From Lentimicrobiaceae bacterium (GTDB lineage: Bacteria; Bacteroidota; Bacteroidia; Bacteroidales; F082), in the NCBI GenBank assembly GCA_018661505.1, contig JABJIE010000083.1:1-44479 (forward strand): 44,479 bases of DNA. Direction: 5' to 3'. The number at the start of each line of letters is the position of its first letter. Within the stretch, counting starts at the first letter, position 1. Below are positions 18,013-25,621 of this stretch, piece by piece. Position numbers and translations under genes: made by a program. Below the pieces are notes generated by a model. It had not been told where the DNA came from and searched no databases. It was given only the letters and a program-made list of their open reading frames with translations.

Positions 18013-18807
18013 ATGATGGACAGTTTAAGACATTCGATGAATGATGATACAATGAAGTTAAATTATATGTCCAAAATGGATTCTACCCCGATCCATAAAT
18101 ATGAATCTCTTTTTGATGCACAACCCATAATATTGAATTCAAATACGAGCAATTACCTAATTAACTCTCATTCTGACTATTTGACCTATGTCATTATTTT
18201 TCTAATTGGTTCTGCTGCTTTGATATGGCATTTTATGCCAGACAGGTTTAGAATGATTTTTTCACTAAAAACGGAAAGCCATTATCTGAGGTCTGTTAAT
18301 GCTAATCCCCTTGTACAAGGAAATCTTATCACAGGTTTCTTTGCAATAAATTATTTTATTTCTCTTGGCATATTTATGTTGCTTTTCTTGAGTGAATTTT
18401 TTGAGGATTTGATAGATGGATACTCAATTTATGAAGTGCTTGGATGGTGTTATTTTGTCATTGGCGTATTTTACATCTACAGAACAGCGTTAATTTATGG
18501 TATATCAGTAATATTTAATACCAGTAAACTAAGAAAGCAGCAAGTGAGGATTGGTCAAAATATTTTATTTATTACTGGCGTATTTTTGTTGCCAATAATT
18601 CTTTTAGAGGTATATACAGGTTTTGAGATTCTGCTCATATTTGCAATAGTTATGATAGTTCTATTACAGCTAATTAGACTAATAAAAACATTTGTCATAG
18701 GAAAATCAATTTCAATGTTTAATGCTTTACATATTATTTTGTACCTTTGCGCGCTCGATATAGTACCCGTATTGGTGCTTATCAGAATGTTTGTTAACAT
18801 CTCCTAA
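18013..18807 (+). CDS. DUF4271 family integral membrane protein
   Basis: 264 residues with a polar N-terminus of about 55 residues and then six to seven membrane helices. The first is near 57-75 (VIIFLIGSAALIWHF), then 100-125, 140-165, 180-225 (two) and 240-260. This is the conserved Bacteroidota family DUF4271, whose gene is regularly found just upstream of a hemD-like uroporphyrinogen-III synthase gene, as here (60-base gap). Its biochemical role is unknown. The conserved linkage suggests either shared transcription or a link to haem synthesis at the membrane. A start three bases later (second ATG) is equally possible. Confidence 0.8.
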   Translation: MMDSLRHSMNDDTMKLNYMSKMDSTPIHKYESLFDAQPIILNSNTSNYLINSHSDYLTYVIIFLIGSAALIWHFMPDRFRMIFSLKTESHYLRSVNANPLVQGNLITGFFAINYFISLGIFMLLFLSEFFEDLIDGYSIYEVLGWCYFVIGVFYIYRTALIYGISVIFNTSKLRKQQVRIGQNILFITGVFLLPIILLEVYTGFEILLIFAIVMIVLLQLIRLIKTFVIGKSISMFNALHIILYLCALDIVPVLVLIRMFVNIS

Positions 18808-18867
18808 ATGTGTTTTGAATTGCAATTTGCAACTCTAGATAATATGTAGGAATAAATCGAAGAAGCA

Positions 18868-19638
18868 TTGAAAGTAAAGAATATTTTAGTTTCCCAACCA
18901 CAACCTGCTGATTTAGAGAAGTCACCCTATGGTGAATTATCCAGAAGATTTAATGTCAATATTGATTTTCACAAATTTATCACAATAGAAGGAATAAGTG
19001 CTCGGGAATTTAGAAAAGCAAAAGGATCTTTTAACGGGCATACTGCAGTAGTTTTAACTAGTAGACATGCCGTTGATCATTTTTTTAGAATGGCAAAGGA
19101 AATGCGATTTGAAATACCAGATTCATTGAAATACTTTTGTATATCCGAATCTACAGCGTATTATTTACAAAAATATGTTCAATATAGAAAACGTAAAATT
19201 TTCTATGGCAAACAAAATTTTGCTGATCTTATAGATGTTATAAAAAAGCATTCAGAAGAAAAGTTTTTAGTTCCTTCTTCGGATATACATAAGCAAACTA
19301 TGTTTAAATTGCTTGATGAAAATAAAATTGAATACTCAAATGCTGTAATCTATAGAACCGTAGCTAGCGACCTTTCAGACATTGACATAGATAAGTACGA
19401 TTTGGTTATTTTCTTTAGTCCTGCAGGCATTAAATCACTTCAAAATAATTTTCCGACTTTTAAACAGCAGGGAAAGCTCATTGCAGCATTTGGTCCTACA
19501 ACAGCGAAAGCGGTAAAGGAAGCTAAGCTCAAACTAAATATTCCCGCTCCAACACAATCGGCACCTTCAATGACAATGGCAATAGATGAATTTCTTACAA
19601 AAGAAGCCAAAGAAAGAAGAAGGAACGGAAGAAAATAG
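18868..19638 (+). CDS. hemD: Uroporphyrinogen-III synthase
   Basis: 256 residues from a TTG start; the opening KVKNILVSQPQP is the typical Bacteroidota HemD beginning, so I keep this start. HemD cyclises hydroxymethylbilane to uroporphyrinogen III with ring-D inversion. The two Rossmann-like halves are visible: VVLTSRHAVDHFF near 65-77 in the first and LVIFFSPAGIKSLQ near 170-183 in the second, followed by AAFGPTTAKAVKE and the closing PTQSAPSMTMAIDEFL. HemD proteins are poorly conserved, but the S-x-x-G/A and G-x-x-T-A features are present. It is downstream of DUF4271 and converges on dtd with six bases between stops. Haem supply fits the multihaem cytochrome encoded later in the window. Confidence 0.82.
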   Translation: MKVKNILVSQPQPADLEKSPYGELSRRFNVNIDFHKFITIEGISAREFRKAKGSFNGHTAVVLTSRHAVDHFFRMAKEMRFEIPDSLKYFCISESTAYYLQKYVQYRKRKIFYGKQNFADLIDVIKKHSEEKFLVPSSDIHKQTMFKLLDENKIEYSNAVIYRTVASDLSDIDIDKYDLVIFFSPAGIKSLQNNFPTFKQQGKLIAAFGPTTAKAVKEAKLKLNIPAPTQSAPSMTMAIDEFLTKEAKERRRNGRK

Positions 19639-19644
19639 ATTTAA

Positions 19645-20097
19645 TTACTCCTTATTTTTTGTGTCCATTATTATTGTAACAGGACCTGAGTTTATCAGAT
19701 TAATGTTCATTTCAGCACCAAATTCACCTGCTCCAACAGGTTTGCCCAAATGATTTTCAAGATCTTTTATGAATAGTTCATACAAGGGTATGGCATGGTT
19801 AGGATGTGCTGCGTTTATATAAGATGGTCTATTTCCCTTCTTTGTTCTAGCATGGAGCGTAAATTGACTTACAACTAATACATCTCCATCAACATCTCTT
19901 ATGCTGAGGTTCATTATTCCATTTGCATCATTGAATATCCTCAGCCCTGATATTTTTTTTGAAAGCCAACTTACATCATCTTTATTATCGTCCTTCTCAA
20001 CACCTAATAATATCAGAAGACCCTCAGAGATGTTGGATTTTATTGTACCTGAGACTTTTACCTCAGCTTGTGAAACTCTTTGAATAACTACCCTCAT
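19645..20097 (-). CDS. dtd: D-aminoacyl-tRNA deacylase
   Basis: 150 residues, the standard Dtd length. It hydrolyses D-amino acids (and glycine mischarged on tRNA-Ala) from tRNAs. The opening MRVVIQRVSQAEV, the SQFTLHA active-site motif near 78-84 and the cross-subunit NSGPVT motif near 136-141 (Gly-cisPro) are all present. It is a single gene, convergent with hemD and divergent from pdxJ. Confidence 0.96.
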   Translation of the reverse strand: MRVVIQRVSQAEVKVSGTIKSNISEGLLILLGVEKDDNKDDVSWLSKKISGLRIFNDANGIMNLSIRDVDGDVLVVSQFTLHARTKKGNRPSYINAAHPNHAIPLYELFIKDLENHLGKPVGAGEFGAEMNINLINSGPVTIIMDTKNKE

Positions 20098-20150
20098 GTG
20101 TATTTAATTTTATGCCATGCAATTTATTAATTTTGTTTCAAAATATTAAT

Positions 20151-20864
20151 ATGATTAGGCTAAGCGTCAATATAAACAAAATAGCAACACTAAGAAATGC
20201 CAGAGGTGGTAACCAACCTAATTTGATCCAAGTGGCAAGGGATTGCGAGCAATTTGGAGCAGATGGAATTACTGTACATCCGCGTCCAGACCAACGTCAT
20301 ATTAAATATGTTGACATACCAAATCTAAAAGCCGCCATAAATACGGAACTTAATATAGAAGGAAATCCAACCAAGGAATTTATACAGCTTGTAGTTAATA
20401 ATAAACCCAATCAAGTTACTCTTGTTCCCGATGATCCCGGCCAATTAACTTCAGACCACGGTTGGGATACAATAAAGCATAGGAAATTTCTTAATGAGAT
20501 AATTTCTGAGTTCAAAAATGCAGGTATACGAACATCCATTTTTGTTGATCCTGATTTGAAGATGGTTGAAGGAGCAGTGGAAACAGGTGCAGATAGAATC
20601 GAACTATATACTGAAAGTTATGCACAGAACTTTAATAAGAGTAAGGAAATGGCCATTGAACCGTTCGTTAGTTCAGCCATATTAGCAAAGGAATTGGGAC
20701 TAGGTTTAAATGCAGGCCATGATTTGAATCTTGAAAACCTGAAATATTTTGGTGATTGTATACCATGGCTTGATGAAGTAAGTATTGGCCATGCTTTGAT
20801 TTGTGATTCGCTTTACTTTGGCATGGAAAACACAATACAGAAGTATTTATTTCAATTACAGTAA
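20151..20864 (+). CDS. pdxJ: Pyridoxine 5'-phosphate synthase
   Basis: 237 residues when started at the ATG of MIRLSVNINKIATLRNARGG, which matches the family start; an in-frame ATG at 20112 would add 13 unrelated residues. It condenses 1-deoxyxylulose-5-phosphate and 3-amino-2-oxopropyl phosphate into PNP, the last step of DXP-dependent vitamin B6 synthesis. TIM-barrel features visible are the phosphate-binding NARGG, the ITVHPRPDQRHI segment, LNIEGNPT, QVTLVPDDPGQLTSDHGWD, IFVDPD, and the terminal GHALICDSLYFG loop. No other B6 genes are nearby. Confidence 0.96.
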   Translation: MIRLSVNINKIATLRNARGGNQPNLIQVARDCEQFGADGITVHPRPDQRHIKYVDIPNLKAAINTELNIEGNPTKEFIQLVVNNKPNQVTLVPDDPGQLTSDHGWDTIKHRKFLNEIISEFKNAGIRTSIFVDPDLKMVEGAVETGADRIELYTESYAQNFNKSKEMAIEPFVSSAILAKELGLGLNAGHDLNLENLKYFGDCIPWLDEVSIGHALICDSLYFGMENTIQKYLFQLQ

Positions 20865-21003
20865 AGCGGAATATGTTCCATATTAAATTAATTCATAGTA
20901 GCACAACTAACTTATATTTTTGTTTTATCATATTATGATTTCCAAAAAGCATAAGCTTTATTGATTTGGATAATTCGCATATATTCGTGACAAAATATTA
21001 TAA

Positions 21004-21702
21004 ATGGACAAGAAACAAATAAAGCAAGCAGAGACACTCTTCCTAATTCTTGCGGCATTATTCATAACATCTCTTGTTACTAGCAATCTTATATTTCAAA
21101 AATTCTTCACATGGAATCCATTTGGGTTATATGAATTTGAACTTTCTGTGGGAATAATTGCTTATCCAGTAACTTTCCTTATTACGGATGTGGTTTCTGA
21201 GATTTTCGGTAGAAAAAGAGCCAACAAAGTTGTAATAGCTGGAGTATTTGCCAGCTTATTCGCATTACTTATTGTAGTTGTATCCACGGAAGCTCCAGCG
21301 ACTAGCTGGTCTCCCATAAGTGATGGAGTCTTTAAAAAAGTGTTTGGGTTTACATATATAGCTGTTGGTGCATCACTGGCTGCATATTTGCTTGCTCAGT
21401 TTTTGGATGTTCAAATATTTCATTTCTGGAAAAACTTGACAAAAGGTAAACATTTGTGGCTGCGTAATAATTTCTCTACATTTAGCTCACAACTTATTGA
21501 TACTGCTTCAATATTATTTTTGTTATGTAGCTTTGGTGTTATTGAATGGGGCCTCTTTTATGAATTATTAATTAGTGGCTATTTGTTTAAAGTATTGTTT
21601 GCTTTTTTTGACACACCATTAATATATATTTCAGTTTTTTCAATACGAAAATACTTTAACCTTAAAGGGCATGGTGCGGAAGTTATTAATCCTGATGATT
21701 AG
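21004..21702 (+). CDS. yhhQ: Queuosine precursor transporter (YhhQ/VUT family)
   Basis: 232 residues with about six membrane helices (roughly 12-30, 45-63, 75-98, 115-137, 160-182, 195-213). Family features are FITSLVTSNLI near the start, YPVTFLITDVVSEIFGRKRAN at the second helix, AQFLDVQIFHFWK, LRNNFSTFSSQLIDTASILFLL and the closing KVLFAFFDTPLIYI. YhhQ imports 7-deazaguanine precursors (preQ0/preQ1) for queuosine in tRNA. No riboswitch-like preQ1 motif is visible in the 139 bases upstream. Its stop codon overlaps the end of the convergent minus-strand gene by four bases. Confidence 0.88.
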   Translation: MDKKQIKQAETLFLILAALFITSLVTSNLIFQKFFTWNPFGLYEFELSVGIIAYPVTFLITDVVSEIFGRKRANKVVIAGVFASLFALLIVVVSTEAPATSWSPISDGVFKKVFGFTYIAVGASLAAYLLAQFLDVQIFHFWKNLTKGKHLWLRNNFSTFSSQLIDTASILFLLCSFGVIEWGLFYELLISGYLFKVLFAFFDTPLIYISVFSIRKYFNLKGHGAEVINPDD

Positions 21703-22172
21703 AATAGTAGGTTGTAAACTGGGTACCAAATGGCTACAATAAGTAAAATCGTAAGGAATGGTCTATTTAAATTTTCCCAATGGTAGTTCTTCTTCACAAA
21801 AGCTTGATAGCCATGGTTTAATGCGGAGAAGAACATGAAAAATAAGAATGTCAGTATAATTGTCAACTCTGCTTTTGGCCCCCAATTTTCAAAATATACG
21901 AGTAATGAGATTACGGCATAAGATAGTAATCCAATCCTCGATTGGTAAGCATAGTTACCATCATTAACAAATCCTTTTTCTGCAGCAGATTGTTTCCCAA
22001 AAAATAAGCCTTCTATTGCTGATGTTCCTGCTATAGAAACTATCAACCAGGGAGTTAAAATATGTAAAACCGATTCGTAGGGTGTAATGGTATTCATACC
22101 AACTTGATATGCCCAAAAAGTCCCAAAAGTTGCTCCTGCAATCCTTATAAATTCTATTATTTTAATTACCAT
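21699..22172 (-). CDS. Conserved small integral membrane protein, function unknown
   Basis: 157 residues, which I do not recognise with certainty. There are four to five hydrophobic segments (about 10-28, 38-55, 80-94, 103-117, 138-156). The loops carry GKQSAAEKGFVNDGNYAYQS and a HGYQAF-W motif after the fourth helix. No enzyme motif is seen. It has its own -7 box and is divergently transcribed from the hydrolase gene. Small DUF-type membrane proteins (DUF6790-like) are a possible family, but this is a weak guess. Confidence 0.6.
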   Translation of the reverse strand: MVIKIIEFIRIAGATFGTFWAYQVGMNTITPYESVLHILTPWLIVSIAGTSAIEGLFFGKQSAAEKGFVNDGNYAYQSRIGLLSYAVISLLVYFENWGPKAELTIILTFLFFMFFSALNHGYQAFVKKNYHWENLNRPFLTILLIVAIWYPVYNLLF

Positions 22173-22196
22173 CTTTTACTGATTTTGAATAAAACT

Positions 22197-22204
22197 CAAA
22201 TTTA
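22197..22204 (-). promoter_or_regulatory. -7 promoter box of the small membrane protein gene
   Basis: TAAATTTG on the minus strand (exact TAnnTTTG), 24 bases upstream of the start codon at 22172. Confidence 0.45.
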
Positions 22205-22266
22205 ATAAATGTTTTTTAGAGTTACTCACTATTAATTACTAATGCTTAATTCAAAGCTCAATTTTA

Positions 22267-22274
22267 TATTTTTG
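22267..22274 (+). promoter_or_regulatory. -7 promoter box of the alpha/beta hydrolase gene, possibly leaderless
   Basis: TATTTTTG is an exact consensus match. Only four bases separate it from the ATG at 22279, so transcription would begin at or next to the start codon. Confidence 0.5.
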
Positions 22275-22278
22275 CACA

Positions 22279-23115
22279 ATGAAATTATTCTACAGAAAAT
22301 ATGGTAATTCAGGCAAGCAGCCAATGATTATATTACATGGACTTTTTGGCATATCAGATAACTGGGCAACCTATGCTCGAAGAATTGCTTTAGAGGGTTT
22401 CGAAGTTTTTGTTGTTGATCAAAGAAATCATGGCCAGTCGCCCCAAAGCGATAAATTTAATTATTTGGCTTTAACGGATGACATATCTGACTTTATAGAT
22501 GAACATGAATTAGATAACATAATATTATTGGGACATTCGCTAGGAGGTAAAGTTGCAATGAGGTTTGCATTGGAAAATCCGCATATTATCAGGAAACTAA
22601 TCGTAGTAGATATTTCCCTCAAAGCTTATGGACCAAGGGATAATCATCGACAGATTATTGAAGCCATGAAATCTGTTGATTTGACCTCAAAATCAAATCG
22701 AAGAGAAGTTGATGATGAAATGGCACCTTTAATTCCTGATATAAGAATACGTCAATTTATAATGAAAAACTTGCATCGAAAAAAGAATAATGAATTTGAA
22801 TGGAGAATATACCTGAAAGGTTTGGAAAATAGTATAGGTCAAATGTTTGACGCCATTGAAACCAATGAAAAGTATGAAAAACCAACGTTGTTCATAAGAG
22901 GCGGCACTTCTGATTATATATTGTTAGAGGACTTTCCGCAAATAAGATTTAATTTTCCCAATGCTGATATAATAACTATTGAGGGGGCATCACACTGGGT
23001 TCATGTTGAAGCCATGGAGAAATTTTATCAATTAACGATGGGATTTACAACCGGAAACCCATCATGGTATGATGAAGTTAAAAACAGTGTAGATGAAAAA
23101 GATAAATCACCTTAG
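22279..23115 (+). CDS. Alpha/beta fold hydrolase (YbfF-like esterase)
   Basis: 278 residues, cytosolic. The nucleophile elbow GHSLGGK has Ser87, the oxyanion segment ILHGLFG is near 18-24, and VDQRNHGQSP after strand 4 is typical of YbfF/epoxide-hydrolase-type esterases. The catalytic His lies in GASHWVH near residue 240. A small helical cap (about 115-190) lies between. Natural substrates of this group are small acyl esters or acyl-CoA thioesters. It converges on tatC with four bases between the stop codons. Substrate unknown. Confidence 0.85.
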   Translation: MKLFYRKYGNSGKQPMIILHGLFGISDNWATYARRIALEGFEVFVVDQRNHGQSPQSDKFNYLALTDDISDFIDEHELDNIILLGHSLGGKVAMRFALENPHIIRKLIVVDISLKAYGPRDNHRQIIEAMKSVDLTSKSNRREVDDEMAPLIPDIRIRQFIMKNLHRKKNNEFEWRIYLKGLENSIGQMFDAIETNEKYEKPTLFIRGGTSDYILLEDFPQIRFNFPNADIITIEGASHWVHVEAMEKFYQLTMGFTTGNPSWYDEVKNSVDEKDKSP

Positions 23116-23119
23116 AAAT

Positions 23120-23956
23120 CTAACTTAATTCTTCAAGATTTTTCTTGTAAATTCTGTTTGAAACCCCAATGCTAAATTCGTAAAGACCAATCAACGGGAA
23201 TACTACCAATATTTGACTAAACATATCAGGTGGAGTAATAATTGCAGACACAATTAACATTATTACGTACATGTATTTTCGGTTCTTTTTCATAAAATCT
23301 GGAGTGAGAACGCCAATTTTAGTAAGGAAATATACCAGAATAGGAAGCTCAAATACTAAGCCAACAGCAAATGTCACGGAAACAACCGTATTTATGTATG
23401 ATGAAAGAGAAATCTGATTATATACGGATTCGCTTACATGATATGTTCCTAAAAAGTTTACAGTAAGAGGAACAATTAAAAAATAGCTAAATAAAATACC
23501 CATCAAGAACAGAACCGAGCTAATAAACACACCACCACTTGAGTATTTCCTTTCATTATCTTTCATTGCAGGTTTAACAAACTGCCATATTTCCCATAGT
23601 ACATATGGAAACGCCAAAATAAAACCAGAAACAATTGATATGTACATGTGCGTAAGAAACTGCCCCGACATTTTTATATTGATAATTTTTAGGCTGAGGT
23701 CTTTTATGCAAAGGGCATTAAGAGATAAAAATTTCCCTAGCTCGCAGAGAGCTCTATTTGTTATGAAATCAGAAGTACTTGGTGCTAAAATGATGACATC
23801 AAAGATAATTCTGCGATTTACAAAAGCAATTATTGCAAATATAACTATAGCTATTAAGGACCTCATTATGTGCCATCTCAATTCATCGAGATGATCCCAA
23901 AAGGTCATAACTTTTTCTTTCTTGCCTGTGCCTTTCTTATTTTTTAACTCTTCCAT
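23120..23956 (-). CDS. tatC: Twin-arginine translocase subunit TatC
   Basis: 278 residues from the ATG at 23956. A TTG at 23974 would add six residues but falls inside a promoter box, so I prefer the ATG. TatC is the receptor for folded Tat cargo. Visible marks are MTFWDHLDELRWH near the N-terminus, six membrane helices, FPYVLWEIWQFVKPA with the conserved Phe-x-x-Trp-Glu, a long periplasmic insertion between helices 1 and 2 (LCELGKFLSLNALCIKDLSL, two Cys), and FELPILVYFLTKIGVLTPDFMKKNRKY then ITPPDMFSQ. No tatA is in the window. Cargo encoded nearby includes the molybdoenzyme at 31723 (RRDFIK) and the Rieske protein at 38768 (RRYFIK). Confidence 0.94.
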   Translation of the reverse strand: MEELKNKKGTGKKEKVMTFWDHLDELRWHIMRSLIAIVIFAIIAFVNRRIIFDVIILAPSTSDFITNRALCELGKFLSLNALCIKDLSLKIINIKMSGQFLTHMYISIVSGFILAFPYVLWEIWQFVKPAMKDNERKYSSGGVFISSVLFLMGILFSYFLIVPLTVNFLGTYHVSESVYNQISLSSYINTVVSVTFAVGLVFELPILVYFLTKIGVLTPDFMKKNRKYMYVIMLIVSAIITPPDMFSQILVVFPLIGLYEFSIGVSNRIYKKNLEELS

Positions 23957-23971
23957 ATTTAATTTAAAGTT

Positions 23972-23979
23972 CAAAAATA
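23972..23979 (-). promoter_or_regulatory. -7 promoter box of tatC
   Basis: TATTTTTG on the minus strand, 15 bases before the ATG at 23956. It overlaps the alternative TTG start, which argues against that start. Confidence 0.45.
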
Positions 23980-23980
23980 A

Positions 23981-24006
23981 AAAAACCTCTTCAATGAAGA
24001 GGTTTT
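23981..24006 (-). terminator. Rho-independent terminator of the sqr-DUF1641-dsrC-dsrE operon
   Basis: AAAACCTCTT and AAGAGGTTTT pair around a CAATG loop. On the minus strand the stem is followed by a run of T. It sits 41 bases after the DsrE-like stop codon and just before the tatC promoter. Confidence 0.85.
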
Positions 24007-24046
24007 CATAACATCGGATTATTATTAATTTTCTTAAAATAAATTT

Positions 24047-24550
24047 CTAAGTAAAGACAATCTGAGTCCCCGGGCCATCGCACATTTCATATAGGTCGCC
24101 AACTGTTATAACATCTTTAACCTCTGCATGCAGGTCATCTTTGGTAAGTTTAAACATGTCCATTGCTAACTTGCATGCGAATATTTCCCCGCCACCAGCA
24201 GTTATTAGCTCAAGGAATTCATCAACGGGAGGAATATCTAGATCATCCATTTGTTTTTTCATCATTTTTGAAACCCCTGCCTCAACACCTGGTAATCCGC
24301 CTAGCATAGTTGGAAATGGCAACCCCCCTGGCATTCTCATTCCGGGATTGCCTACTGTTGAAGTATGTAATTTTTCCATTTGCTTTTTTGTAATAGCATC
24401 TAATCCAAAAAAGGTGAAGAAAAGTTTTGCTTCAATTCCTTCCATTACTGCTCCATTACCCATAACTAATGTGGCATAAACATCTTCAATATTTGCTTTT
24501 GAGCAAATAAGCAAGATCTTCTTTAAGGGCACTTTTTCATTATTTTCCAT
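24047..24550 (-). CDS. DsrE/DsrE2-like sulfur-relay protein
   Basis: 167 residues from the ATG of MENNEK; an upstream in-frame ATG (24595) adds 15 residues overlapping the preceding gene and is unlikely. The fold is DsrE/F-like: strand KKILLICS, then AKLFFTFFGLDAI. A Gly/Met/Pro-rich insertion follows at about 69-90, then the hallmark GGGEIFACKLAMDMF with Cys126, the position that carries persulfide in DsrE2/DsrE proteins. Cys16 and Cys157 are extra. These proteins shuttle sulfane sulfur in the cytosol between rhodaneses, TusA and DsrC. Last gene of the SQR-like operon, with 16 bases to the DsrC-like gene. Confidence 0.85.
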   Translation of the reverse strand: MENNEKVPLKKILLICSKANIEDVYATLVMGNGAVMEGIEAKLFFTFFGLDAITKKQMEKLHTSTVGNPGMRMPGGLPFPTMLGGLPGVEAGVSKMMKKQMDDLDIPPVDEFLELITAGGGEIFACKLAMDMFKLTKDDLHAEVKDVITVGDLYEMCDGPGTQIVFT

Positions 24551-24566
24551 GATATTAATATTTAAA

Positions 24567-24878
24567 TTATATACAAGATGTTGGTTTCGGAACACCTGCT
24601 ATCTTTGTAGCCTTTTTTAGGGGAGCTCCTGGGAATAATCCATAAAATTCTTTTGCATTTACAACCCCTGATTTGCCAATACCTCTAATTGTAAGGCCTT
24701 CACCAGCAGCAACTTTGTTTCTAATCCATTCGATTAATTCATAATGTTTTTCAGTTAATTCAATGCCTTCTTCTTTAGCAATTTCAGCACCGATCTCTTT
24801 TGTCCATTGTGAAGCATCCTCCATATAACCTTCATCATTCAGATTAACTTCAACTCCTGCAATTGTTTTTGTTGACAT
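24567..24878 (-). CDS. DsrC/TusE-family sulfur carrier (CysB replaced by Thr)
   Basis: 103 residues, the DsrC/TusE length. The helical core carries the DsrC signature W-T-K-E-I, LTEKHYELIEWIR and AKEFYGLFP. The flexible C-terminal arm reads KIAGVPKPTSCI, so the penultimate Cys102 (CysA) is present. The second DsrC cysteine, eleven residues earlier, is Thr91. Members with both Cys form the trisulfide substrate of sulfite reductase/DsrMKJOP; members with only CysA act as TusE-type relay or regulatory proteins. I infer a sulfur-transfer rather than dissimilatory sulfite role, which fits the absence of dsrAB here. It lies between DUF1641 and the DsrE-like gene in one operon. Confidence 0.9.
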   Translation of the reverse strand: MSTKTIAGVEVNLNDEGYMEDASQWTKEIGAEIAKEEGIELTEKHYELIEWIRNKVAAGEGLTIRGIGKSGVVNAKEFYGLFPGAPLKKATKIAGVPKPTSCI

Positions 24879-24905
24879 ATTTTTGATTTTATTAGTGATA
24901 AAAAT

Positions 24906-25589
24906 TTAAATTTGATTCTGCTGTTCGTCTGTCGCTTTTGATATATTTTTTAGGAATGTTATCATAAAACCAATTCCTTTTCTCATTTCCTTGGAGTTCA
25001 TTGCCTTCATAGCCTTAAACAATGAATATTCTTCAATATTTTCAACGTCAATACTCTTATAAACTATTAGAGCGCTATTTATTGCTTTGAGCATTTCAGG
25101 TTGGGTGAGACTTTTTACAGTTTCCATTATGGTAACAATGTTGTCAGCCAATAGTTTCATGTCCTCTGCTCCAAAATGAGTAACTATATTATCAAGAATT
25201 CTAATCGCTTCCCTGAAGAAATCAAAGTAGCCTTTCTTCTCAATATCGTTCATTAAATGCATTCCATCAAGACCAACTTGCTGTATGATTGGTGATAGAT
25301 CCTTGAGTAGATCTTTTCCACTTTCGAGCATTTCAAAAAGCTCCGTGATCGTGTCTATGTTTCTGATTAGCTTTAGTATAAGAAGCTTAACTGCCTCTCC
25401 ATCTACTTCAACTCCGGCATTATCAAGCTCTGTTACTGTGGATGAAAAAATATCAGTCCCAATCAGTGTAAGGTCAGCTGTTAGATCTTCTATTGATTGT
25501 CGGGTTTGCTTTTGAGCAATTACCTCATCAAGAACTATATCCAACTTATGGTTTATGTCATTTATCTGCTCTTGTATATTATTATCCAT
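24906..25589 (-). CDS. DUF1641 family protein (SQR operon partner)
   Basis: 227 residues, mostly helical and acidic, with no membrane helix. An N-terminal coiled coil (NDINHKLDIVLDEVIAQK) is followed by several amphipathic helices and the C-terminal DUF1641 core containing FSLFKAMKAMNS-like and KGIGFMITFLKNIS segments. DUF1641 proteins are commonly encoded beside sulfide:quinone oxidoreductase-like flavoproteins; their role is unknown. Here the gene lies 32 bases downstream of the SQR-like gene and 27 bases upstream of the DsrC-like gene. It may be a scaffold coupling the flavoprotein to soluble sulfur carriers. Confidence 0.78.
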   Translation of the reverse strand: MDNNIQEQINDINHKLDIVLDEVIAQKQTRQSIEDLTADLTLIGTDIFSSTVTELDNAGVEVDGEAVKLLILKLIRNIDTITELFEMLESGKDLLKDLSPIIQQVGLDGMHLMNDIEKKGYFDFFREAIRILDNIVTHFGAEDMKLLADNIVTIMETVKSLTQPEMLKAINSALIVYKSIDVENIEEYSLFKAMKAMNSKEMRKGIGFMITFLKNISKATDEQQNQI

Positions 25590-25621
25590 GATTTCTTTTT
25601 TTCGAATATTAATAATGAGCT

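Noticed and set aside
20868-20879. GGAA-TATG-TTCC inverted repeat after pdxJ
   Set aside because: Four-base arms with no T run or conserved context; too weak for a terminator or operator.
24141-24479. 112-residue plus-strand frame opposite the DsrE-like gene
   Set aside because: Shadow of a gene with clear sulfur-relay motifs on the other strand; no support of its own.
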